A stretch of DNA of 6,105 nucleotides from NCBI GenBank assembly GCA_024642185.1, contig JAHEBR010000132.1, positions 1-6,105 of the forward strand, read 5' to 3'. This DNA comes from Marivivens sp. (lineage in GTDB: Bacteria > Pseudomonadota > Alphaproteobacteria > Rhodobacterales > Rhodobacteraceae). Positions 1-5,569 of this stretch are shown here, piece by piece (positions within the stretch are counted from its first letter, which is position 1; each line of letters starts with the position of its first letter). The notes under the pieces are model-generated. The model saw only the letters and a list, made by a program, of their open reading frames with translations, ran no database searches and was not told the DNA's origin. Position numbers and translations under genes: made by a program.

Positions 1-490
1 GGCGATGACCGACCTCAACCCCTTCATCAAGGTCTTTCCGATCCGGTCGAAGCTGACCCGCGAGAACGCCGAAAGCGCCATCGCGCCCTACGACCTCGTC
101 CTCGACGGGACCGACAATTTCGAGACCCGCTATCTGGTGAACCAGACCTGCGTGCGGCTGAAAAAGCCGCTCATTTCGGCGGCGATCACCCAATGGGAAG
201 GGCAGATCAGCCTTTATGATCCCGCGCGCGGCGCCCCCTGCTATCAATGCGTCTTCCCCGAAGCGCCCGCGCCCGGCCTTGCGCCCAGCTGTGCGGTGGC
301 CGGTGTGGCGGGGCCGTTGCCGGGGGTGGTTGGCTCGATGATGGCGCTCGAGGCGGTGAAAGAGATCACCGGCGCGGGCGAGGGCCTGCGCGGGCGGATG
401 ATGATCTATGATGGGCTCTATGCCGAGACCCGCGTGATGAAACTCTCGCGCCGCGCCGATTGCCCGATTTGCGGTCTGGAACATCCCTGA
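1..490 (+). CDS. moeB: MoeB/HesA/ThiF-family adenylyltransferase, C-terminal part (5' truncated by window)
   Basis: This is an E1-like enzyme that adenylates the C-terminal glycine of a small sulfur-carrier protein (MoaD in molybdopterin synthesis, ThiS in thiamine synthesis) in the cytoplasm. The frame is open to the left edge. The ATG at position 5 lies inside the conserved region preceding the family's nucleotide-binding Asp motif, so it is internal and the true start lies outside the window. Numbering from that Met, the protein shows the LDGTDN motif (residues 33-38), two zinc-binding Cys pairs, CYQC (79-82) and CPIC (153-156), and a Cys at 96 where family members carry a conserved catalytic-type Cys. 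The GVVGSMMALEAVK helix (107-119) and the tail are typical of MoeB. The N-terminal GxGxxG ATP loop is not in the window. The choice between MoeB and ThiF cannot be settled here; MoeB is favoured by overall similarity. The gene ends 40 bases before dcp on the same strand. Confidence 0.85.
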   Translation, partial: AMTDLNPFIKVFPIRSKLTRENAESAIAPYDLVLDGTDNFETRYLVNQTCVRLKKPLISAAITQWEGQISLYDPARGAPCYQCVFPEAPAPGLAPSCAVAGVAGPLPGVVGSMMALEAVKEITGAGEGLRGRMMIYDGLYAETRVMKLSRRADCPICGLEHP

Positions 491-530
491 CCCGAGCGAT
501 AGCCTCCGCCGCAGCAAGGAGACACCCCAA

Positions 531-2558
531 ATGACCAATCCGCTTCTGGAAGAGTGGCAGACGCCCTTTGGCCTGCCCCCGTTCGACAAGATCAAAGACG
601 AAGATTTCGGCCCCGCCGTGGATGCCGCGCTGACGGATGCCCGCGCCGCCATCGCGGCCATTACCGGCAACGCCGACGAGCCGACATTTGCCAACACCAT
701 CGAGGCCCTGGAACTGGCCGACGAGCGCCTGAGCGCCATTCTCGGCGCTTTCTATGCCTTGGCCGGAGCCGACAGCAATCCGGCCCGCCAAGCGCTCCAG
801 CGTGAATTTGCGCCGAAACTGTCGGCCTATAGCTCTGAGATCGCCTCGAACGCAGCACTTTTTGCCCGCATTGATGCGCTTTGGCAGAAGCAGGACGCGC
901 TGGGCCTTTCGGACGAGCAATCCCGCGTTCTGATGCTGACGCGGCGCGGCTTTGTCCGCTCGGGCGCGCTTCTGGAAGGGGCGGAGGCCGAGCGCCTGAA
1001 AGAGGTGAAATCGCGCCTCGCTGTTCTGGGCACCGAGTTCACCCAGAACCTTCTGGCCGATGAAAGCGGCTGGTTCATGCCTTTGGGCCAAGACGACCTC
1101 GCGGGCCTTCCCGATTTCGTCGTTCACGCCGCTGAAGCGGCGGGCGAGGAAAAGGGCGAGGGCGGGCCGGTGGTGACGCTGTCACGTTCGATCATCGTGC
1201 CGTTTTTGCAATTCAGCCCGCGCCGCGAGCTGCGCGAAAAGGCCTATGAGGCTTGGGTCGCCCGCGGCGCCAATGGAGGCGAGACCGATAACCGTGGCAT
1301 CGCGGGCGAGACGCTCAAGCTGCGCTCCGAGCGGGCCAATCTTTTGGGCTATGAGACCTTCTCGGACTACAAGCTCGAGACCGAAATGGCCGGCACGCCC
1401 GAGGCGGTGCGCGATCTGCTGATGCGCGTCTGGGAGCCCGCCAAGAAATCCGCGATGGCCGATGCCAAGGTGCTTGAGGCGATGCTCCGTGCCGACGGGT
1501 TCTCTGGCCCGCTCGAGGCTTGGGACTGGCGTTATTATTCGGAGAAGCGGCGCAAGGCCGAGCACGATCTCGACGAACAGGAGATCAAGCCCTATTTCCA
1601 GCTCGACCGGATGATCGAGGCGGCCTTTGCCTGTGCAAACCGCCTCTTCGGGCTTGAATTCGCGCCCGCCGAGGGCCCGTTCTATCACCCCGATGTCCGC
1701 CACTGGAACGTGACGCGCGGCGGCGAGCATGTGGCCCTCTTCGTGGGCGACTATTTCGCCCGTGGTTCCAAGCGCTCGGGCGCGTGGTGCTCCGCCATGC
1801 GGGCGCAACAGCGGCTTTCGGGCGATGTGCGCCCGATCGTCGTCAACGTCTGCAATTTTGCCAAGCCGAGCGCGGGCGATCCCGCACTTCTTTCGTATGA
1901 CGACGCGCGGACCTTGTTCCACGAGTTCGGCCACGCGCTGCACCAGATGCTGTCGAACGTGACCTACGAGTCGATCTCCGGCACCAGCGTCGCCCGCGAT
2001 TTCGTCGAGCTGCCGAGCCAGCTTTATGAGCACTGGCTCGAGGTGCCCGAGGTCCTCTCCGAGTTTGCCACCCACGCCGAGACCGGCGAGCCGATGCCCA
2101 AGGCGTTGCTTGATCGCCTGCTGGCGGCCACGACCTATGACATGGGCTTTCAGACGGTCGAGTTTGTCTCTTCGGCGCTGGTCGATCTGGCGTTCCACGA
2201 CGGCCCGCCGCCCGCCGATCCGATGCAGAAGCAGGCCGAGGTCTTGGAAGAAATCGGAATGCCCCACGCAATCCGGATGCGCCACGCCACCCCGCATTTC
2301 GCCCATGTCTTTACCGGCGACGGCTATTCCAGCGGCTATTACAGCTATATGTGGTCGGAAGTGATGGATGCCGATGCCTTCGCCGCCTTCGAAGAGGTGG
2401 GCGATCCGTTTGACGCCACGCTCGCGGCAAGCCTTGAGAAGAACATCCTCTCGGCAGGCGGTTCGGAAGAAGCGGCAGACCTCTACACCCGTTTCCGCGG
2501 GCGGATGCCGGGGGTCGAGCCGCTTTTGAAAGGGCGCGGGCTTCTGGACGTGGCCTAG
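531..2558 (+). CDS. dcp: M3 family zinc metallopeptidase, peptidyl-dipeptidase Dcp type
   Basis: This is a cytoplasmic oligopeptidase. Dcp enzymes remove dipeptides from the C-termini of short peptides during peptide turnover. The 675 residues match the usual Dcp length of about 680, and the N-terminus (NPLLEEWQTPFGLPPFDKI) begins like the family with no signal peptide. The zinc-binding motif HEFGH lies at residues 464-468, with H464 and H468 as ligands and E465 as catalytic base. The third ligand is E493 in DFVELPSQ. The Gly/Tyr-rich substrate loop GDGYSSGYYSY is at 596-606, followed by the conserved C-terminal helical part. The middle segment YHPDVRHWNV (residues 384-393) and the NVCNFAKP block also match Dcp closely. 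The start is supported by AAGGAG at 516-521, nine bases before the ATG. Oligopeptidase A of the same family is the main alternative, but the overall sequence resembles Dcp more. Confidence 0.95.
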   Translation: MTNPLLEEWQTPFGLPPFDKIKDEDFGPAVDAALTDARAAIAAITGNADEPTFANTIEALELADERLSAILGAFYALAGADSNPARQALQREFAPKLSAYSSEIASNAALFARIDALWQKQDALGLSDEQSRVLMLTRRGFVRSGALLEGAEAERLKEVKSRLAVLGTEFTQNLLADESGWFMPLGQDDLAGLPDFVVHAAEAAGEEKGEGGPVVTLSRSIIVPFLQFSPRRELREKAYEAWVARGANGGETDNRGIAGETLKLRSERANLLGYETFSDYKLETEMAGTPEAVRDLLMRVWEPAKKSAMADAKVLEAMLRADGFSGPLEAWDWRYYSEKRRKAEHDLDEQEIKPYFQLDRMIEAAFACANRLFGLEFAPAEGPFYHPDVRHWNVTRGGEHVALFVGDYFARGSKRSGAWCSAMRAQQRLSGDVRPIVVNVCNFAKPSAGDPALLSYDDARTLFHEFGHALHQMLSNVTYESISGTSVARDFVELPSQLYEHWLEVPEVLSEFATHAETGEPMPKALLDRLLAATTYDMGFQTVEFVSSALVDLAFHDGPPPADPMQKQAEVLEEIGMPHAIRMRHATPHFAHVFTGDGYSSGYYSYMWSEVMDADAFAAFEEVGDPFDATLAASLEKNILSAGGSEEAADLYTRFRGRMPGVEPLLKGRGLLDVA

Positions 2559-2571
2559 GAAAATCTGGGCC
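2552..2571. terminator. Possible compact terminator hairpin between convergent genes
   Basis: GGCCTAG (2552-2558) can pair with CTGGGCC (2565-2571) around the loop GAAAAT. In + strand RNA this gives seven pairs including one G·U; in - strand RNA the same position is a C·A mismatch, so the + direction is favoured. The left arm contains the dcp stop codon, and the right arm's last base belongs to the stop codon of the convergent cation-efflux gene. No run of T follows in either direction, so it does not meet the standard intrinsic terminator pattern. The role is inferred from its position in a 12-base convergent gap. Confidence 0.35.
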
Positions 2572-3464
2572 TAATCGTCGCCGGGATCGCCGAGCGGATC
2601 CTTGTGAATAAGCACATCGGCGTTGGGATAGGCCGCGATGATCGCGCGGCGGAGCCCGGCGCCGATGGCATGGGCCTCGGTCAGGGTCTGGTCGCCGTCG
2701 AGCTCGATATGCAGGTTGACGAAAACGCGGCTGCCGGCCTGACGGCTTTTCAGATCGTGAAAGCCGTGCACGCCCGGATAGCTTCCGGCAATCTCGGCGA
2801 TCCCTGCCAGCATCGCCGGATCGGCGCGCCTGTCCATCAGCGCATCCCACGCCGCCTTGCCGATACGGATCGCGCCGAAGGCCATGAAGAGCGCAGCACC
2901 TATGGCGACGATCGAATCGATCTCGTTCAGGCCAAACCGCGAGGAAGCATAAAGTGCGACCACAGCCCCGAGGTTGGGCACCATGTCGCCGATGTAGTGG
3001 AGGCTGTCTGCGGCGACGACCTTGTTGCCGGTCTTGACCGCGACGCGGCGCTGCCAGAACACCAGCCCTCCGGTCAGGACAATCGCGAAAACGACAACCG
3101 CGATGCCCTTCTCCTCCTGCTGCGGCATCACACTGTCGCCCGCCAAAAGGCGCATGACGGCGGCAAAGGTAATCACCCCTGCCGAAGCGATGATGAACAG
3201 CGATTGCGCCAAAGCGGCGAGGTCTTCGGCCGAGGTATGGCCGAAGGCGTGATCCTCGTCGGCGGGTTTGGCGGCATAGGCGATGGCGGCGAGGCCGCCC
3301 AAAGACATCATCAGGTCCATCGCGCTGTCGGCCAGCGTGGCCGCCACCGAAAGCGCGCCGGTTTCGCTCAGCGCCCAGAGCTTGGCAATGACCAGAACGA
3401 AGGCGACCAGAACCGAAAGAACTCCGGCCGAAAGGTTGAGGCGAGTGTGATCGGTGCGGTTCAT
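2571..3464 (-). CDS. FieF-like cation diffusion facilitator (divalent metal efflux transporter)
   Basis: This is an inner-membrane CDF transporter of 297 residues that exports Zn(II), Fe(II) or similar ions from the cytoplasm in exchange for protons and usually works as a dimer. Six hydrophobic segments are visible (about 11-31, 36-64, 83-107, 119-139, 150-175 and 181-205), followed by a cytoplasmic metal-binding domain (about 210-297). The transport site matches E. coli FieF: D46 and D50 in TM2 (DSAMD), H156 and D160 in TM5 (HYIGD). The cytoplasmic ligands of FieF are also kept: D69, H72 and H76 in PADEDHAFGH, and H236, H252, H265, H287 and D289 in the tail domain. The HxxxD form in TM5 is the zinc-type pattern, but FieF with the same set also moves iron, so the substrate is open. 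The start ATG (complement of 3462-3464) has a short GGAG at 3470-3473. The frame stays open far upstream without coding sense. The gene lies 26 bases behind the SH3-domain gene, probably as one operon. Confidence 0.93.
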   Translation of the reverse strand: MNRTDHTRLNLSAGVLSVLVAFVLVIAKLWALSETGALSVAATLADSAMDLMMSLGGLAAIAYAAKPADEDHAFGHTSAEDLAALAQSLFIIASAGVITFAAVMRLLAGDSVMPQQEEKGIAVVVFAIVLTGGLVFWQRRVAVKTGNKVVAADSLHYIGDMVPNLGAVVALYASSRFGLNEIDSIVAIGAALFMAFGAIRIGKAAWDALMDRRADPAMLAGIAEIAGSYPGVHGFHDLKSRQAGSRVFVNLHIELDGDQTLTEAHAIGAGLRRAIIAAYPNADVLIHKDPLGDPGDD

Positions 3465-3490
3465 GCGGGCTCCGGGGCTGTCGTCCGAGA

Positions 3491-4018
3491 TTATTCGCGC
3501 AGCTCGTCCGCGTCCACGCCCCAAAGCGCGGTCTTGAGCGCCCAGCCCTTGTAGCCACCTGCTTCTATCTTGCACCAGTCGATCTCGCAGGCGCCAAGGA
3601 AGGCGATAACGCCCTGCTCGAATACGGCGACCTCCGGAGCGCCCGCTTCGGGGCGCGAGCGGACGGGTGTCTGATCTTCGTCGATCAAGACCGTGCGCTC
3701 GCCCGACAGGAGCGTGTAGTGAACCCAGCCGCCCAGCCCGTCGCGATCGACGATCCGCCGCCAGTTCTCGTATTCCGCGATGATCTGGACCGGCAAATCG
3801 GCGCGCTTGTAGATCCAGTCGATCCGGTGGGTGAGCGAGGGGCCGCGCCGGACGTTGGTCTCGGCGGATTTCAGCGAGACATAGCGCGGCAGGGGCAGGT
3901 TGGTGACGGGGCCACGGCCCGGATCGGCGGCGGGGTTTTCCTGTGCAAGCGCGGCACCGCCCAGAAAGACGGCGGCGGCGAGGGCCCCGACCCTGAAGAA
4001 TTGCGCGAGCGACGTCAT
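3491..4018 (-). CDS. Exported protein with two bacterial SH3 domains (SH3_4/DUF1058 type)
   Basis: This is a 175-residue secreted or periplasmic protein. It opens with a Sec-type signal peptide: a hydrophobic stretch at about 10-24 ending in ALA (23-25), with likely cleavage before Q26. After a short Pro-rich linker comes a bacterial SH3 domain (about 45-111) with the typical NVRRGPS and GWVHYTLLSG segments. A second, more divergent copy (about 114-168) has VRSRPEAG and GGYKGWALKTALWGV. Such tandem domains (PF06347, COG3807) occur widely in alphaproteobacteria and are thought to bind cell-wall or protein ligands; the specific role is unknown. C144 and C149 flank a turn in the second domain and could form a disulfide in the periplasm. 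The start is supported by AAGGG (complement of 4026-4030), seven bases before the ATG. It is the first gene of the leftward pair with the CDF transporter and is divergent from the dehydrogenase gene. Confidence 0.88.
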   Translation of the reverse strand: MTSLAQFFRVGALAAAVFLGGAALAQENPAADPGRGPVTNLPLPRYVSLKSAETNVRRGPSLTHRIDWIYKRADLPVQIIAEYENWRRIVDRDGLGGWVHYTLLSGERTVLIDEDQTPVRSRPEAGAPEVAVFEQGVIAFLGACEIDWCKIEAGGYKGWALKTALWGVDADELRE

Positions 4019-4137
4019 TGTCCTGCCCTTGATTGCTGCTCTTTGGCCTTCTCGTCTCGGGTGCTCTTGTGCCCCGCGGCCTTGACGGGCAATCTGCCAT
4101 CAATGACCGGAATATGCAAAGAGCGGGAGAGTGGTTC
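4019..4137. promoter_or_regulatory. Divergent intergenic region (SH3-domain gene / hydroxyacid dehydrogenase)
   Basis: These 119 bases separate two divergent genes and should hold promoters for both. Rightward, TTGACG at 4082-4087 is a good -35 hexamer, but no convincing -10 follows at 16-18 bases. Leftward, TTGCAT (complement of 4113-4118) with CAGATT (complement of 4090-4095) at 17-base spacing is only a weak candidate. No clear operator palindrome was seen. That promoters lie here follows from gene orientation; the exact boxes are not established. Confidence 0.5.
4125..4129 (+). promoter_or_regulatory. Ribosome binding site deciding the dehydrogenase start
   Basis: GGGAG lies eight bases before the ATG at 4138. 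The frame is open back to an ATG at 4033 and also has an ATG at 4114, but neither is preceded by a comparable site. The residues they would add do not resemble the family N-terminus, which begins shortly before SVVVTRRLPE. Confidence 0.7.
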
Positions 4138-5124
4138 ATGCCAGGCAAGCAACTGAGTGTTGTCGTTACGCGACGGTTGCCCGAAGTGGTCGAAACCCGG
4201 ATGAAAGAGCTCTTCAACGTGACCCTGCGCGAGGACGATGCGCCGATGAGCCGCGAACAGCTGGCCGTGGCGATGCAGGGGGCGGATGTTCTTGTGCCCA
4301 CGCTGACCGACCAGATCGACCAGCGGCTTCTGGCGCAGGCGGGCGACAGGCTCAAGCTGATCGCCAATTTCGGCTCGGGCATCGACCATATCGACGTGCA
4401 TACCGCGCGGCAGCGGGGGATCCTCGTCTCCAACACGCCCGGCGTTGTGACCGAGGACACGGCCGACATGACGCTGGCGCTGCTTCTCGCGGTGACGCGG
4501 CGCATCCCCGAGGGCCTTGCGATGATGCAAGGCGGTGATTGGGCAGGCTGGGCGCCCACCGCCATGCTTGGCGGGCGGATCGCGGGGCGGCGCCTTGGCA
4601 TCCTCGGCATGGGCCGGATCGGCCTTGCCGTGGCCAAGCGGGCGCGGGCTTTCGGGATGTCGGTGCACTACCACAACCGCAAGCGCCTGCGCCCCGAGAT
4701 CGAGGATCAGGTGGACGCGACCTATTGGGAAAGCCTCGATCAGATGGTGAGCCGGGTCGATATCCTGTCGATCAACTGTCCGCATACGCCGGCGACCTTC
4801 CATCTGATGAACGCCCGCCGCCTGAAGCTTATGAAGCCCAGCGCCGTGATCGTGAACACAAGCCGCGGCGAGGTGATCGACGAAAATGCACTCACGCGGA
4901 TGCTCCGCGCGGGCGAGATTGCGGGCGCGGGCCTTGATGTGTTCGAGCGCGGCGCCGAGATCAACCCGCGCCTGCGCGAGCTGAATAACGTGGTGCTCCT
5001 GCCGCATATGGGCTCGGCCACGGTCGAGGGACGCGCCGAGATGGGCGAGAAGGTCATCATCAACATCAAGACCTTCGCTGACGGACACCGCCCGCCCGAT
5101 CTGGTGGTGCCGGGGATGCTCTGA
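4138..5124 (+). CDS. D-2-hydroxyacid dehydrogenase (glyoxylate/hydroxypyruvate reductase type)
   Basis: This is a cytoplasmic NAD(P)H-dependent enzyme of 328 residues, full length for the family, that likely reduces glyoxylate to glycolate and hydroxypyruvate to D-glycerate. The substrate domain carries NFGSGIDHID (77-86). The Rossmann loop is LGMGRIG (156-162). The second strand ends in HNRKR (179-183) without the acidic residue typical of NAD enzymes, which favours NADP(H). Catalytic Arg is R243 in NTSRGEVIDE and catalytic His is H290 in LLPHMGSAT. The usual catalytic Glu, 29 residues after the Arg in DVFExEP, is replaced here: the segment reads DVFERGAEINP, placing G272 at that position, with E270 and E274 nearby. 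The rest of the fold is intact, so the gene is not obviously decayed. It has its own ribosome binding site and is divergent from the SH3-domain gene. The exact substrate is inferred from family resemblance only. Confidence 0.92.
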   Translation: MPGKQLSVVVTRRLPEVVETRMKELFNVTLREDDAPMSREQLAVAMQGADVLVPTLTDQIDQRLLAQAGDRLKLIANFGSGIDHIDVHTARQRGILVSNTPGVVTEDTADMTLALLLAVTRRIPEGLAMMQGGDWAGWAPTAMLGGRIAGRRLGILGMGRIGLAVAKRARAFGMSVHYHNRKRLRPEIEDQVDATYWESLDQMVSRVDILSINCPHTPATFHLMNARRLKLMKPSAVIVNTSRGEVIDENALTRMLRAGEIAGAGLDVFERGAEINPRLRELNNVVLLPHMGSATVEGRAEMGEKVIINIKTFADGHRPPDLVVPGML

Positions 5125-5135
5125 GGGGCTGCGGC

Positions 5136-5160
5136 TGCGTGTCACGCAAGCGTGGCTTGC
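5136..5160. repeat. Cluster of overlapping palindromes upstream of the small His/Cys gene
   Basis: Three perfect inverted repeats overlap in 25 bases: TGCGTG-T-CACGCA (5136-5148), CACGC-AA-GCGTG (5143-5154) and GCAAGC-GTG-GCTTGC (5146-5160). Because they share arms, only some can form at once. No T run follows, so an intrinsic terminator for the dehydrogenase gene is unlikely, though a weak one is possible. GATAGT (5177-5182) resembles a -10 box, with GCTTGC (5155-5160) 16 bases upstream as a weak -35; if real, the palindromes would overlap that promoter as an operator might. That reading is inference. Confidence 0.4.
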
Positions 5161-5190
5161 ATGGATCATGTCGGCGGATAGTGTCGTGCC

Positions 5191-5517
5191 ATGGGAGAGC
5201 GGGTTCTTGATCCTCTGAAGATCGCTATGTGGCTTGCGCTCGTCCTAGTGCTGGCTCTGACGATCATGGCCCAGCATGGCCCGACGATGTTACCCACAGT
5301 GCCCAGCCACAGCGCCGGCCATTCCGATCACGGGCAACCTGTGCCGGACCACGCGACCTGTGTTCTGGCCTGCATTGCCTTTGTCGAGGTCTTGCCTGCG
5401 CCGATCGCCGTGCCGATGCGGTTGCTTGGTGGACTGGCAAAGGTGCCTGCGGCCCGGTTGCTAGTCGGTCATGATCTCGAATGGGCCGGCCGGCCGCCAT
5501 GGTTCGCCGGTCCCTGA
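5191..5517 (+). CDS. Small membrane-anchored His/Cys protein of unknown family, probably copper-linked
   Basis: I do not recognise a family for this 108-residue protein. A hydrophobic segment (about 11-26) looks like a membrane anchor or uncleaved signal. It is followed by a His-rich stretch with H29, H40, H44, H47 and H54 (SHSAGHSDHG at 39-48), then a C57-x3-C61 pair inside a second hydrophobic segment (about 56-76). The Pro-rich tail (GRPPWFAGP) resembles those of small proteins found beside copper genes. His plus a Cys pair at the membrane's outer face suggests metal binding, and the multicopper oxidase gene starts 52 bases downstream. An in-frame TAG at 5179-5181 limits the start. The ATG at 5191 has only a weak GGCGGA upstream at 5173-5178; ATG 5227 is an alternative that would begin right at the hydrophobic segment. 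It may parallel CopL or DUF2946-like proteins, but no diagnostic motif proves this. Confidence 0.65.
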   Translation: MGERVLDPLKIAMWLALVLVLALTIMAQHGPTMLPTVPSHSAGHSDHGQPVPDHATCVLACIAFVEVLPAPIAVPMRLLGGLAKVPAARLLVGHDLEWAGRPPWFAGP

Positions 5518-5539
5518 CGGCGCAATCTTTCCCATCGTC

Positions 5540-5554
5540 CGGCCTGAAAGGCCG
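5540..5554 (+). other. Small hairpin between the His/Cys gene and the multicopper oxidase gene
   Basis: CGGCCT (5540-5545) and AGGCCG (5549-5554) form a perfect six-pair stem around GAA. It lies 15 bases before the oxidase start and ends six bases before the ribosome binding site GAGG (5561-5564). With no T run after it, a terminator is unlikely; it could affect translation or mRNA stability, or be chance in GC-rich DNA. Confidence 0.35.
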
Positions 5555-5560
5555 AACTCA

Positions 5561-5564
5561 GAGG
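5561..5564 (+). promoter_or_regulatory. Ribosome binding site of the multicopper oxidase gene
   Basis: GAGG is placed five bases before the ATG at 5570. It supports that start, which also puts the twin-arginine motif close to the N-terminus as expected. Confidence 0.6.
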
Positions 5565-5569
5565 TCACA

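Noticed and set aside
5..7. ATG at the left edge as the start of the MoeB-like gene
   Set aside because: The frame is open to the window edge, and starting here would remove the ATP-binding N-terminal half that the family requires.
366..1127. A 253-codon - strand frame opposite moeB and dcp
   Set aside because: It overlaps two well-supported + strand genes and has Arg/Gly-rich shadow composition and no ribosome binding evidence.
2311..3558. A 415-codon - strand frame overlapping the CDF gene and the end of dcp
   Set aside because: It is an Arg-rich alternative frame of the transporter gene without domain signals.
4033..4137. N-terminal extension of the dehydrogenase starting at 4033 or 4114
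   Set aside because: The extra residues do not look like the family, and the ATG at 4138 has a well-placed GGGAG.
2571..4637. A 688-codon open frame on the - strand suggesting a giant fusion protein
   Set aside because: Only the last 297 codons encode the CDF transporter. The upstream part runs through the SH3-domain gene in another frame and antisense to the dehydrogenase, and reads as low-complexity Arg/Ser/Pro sequence typical of GC-rich shadow frames.
4015..5169. A 384-codon - strand frame opposite the dehydrogenase gene
   Set aside because: Its product is His/Arg/Gly-rich with no recognisable motif, whereas the + strand frame has a complete set of family motifs.
5484..5495. GGCCGGCCGGCC palindrome
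   Set aside because: It lies in the coding tail of the small His/Cys protein and is explained by Ala-Gly-Arg-Pro codons in GC-rich DNA.
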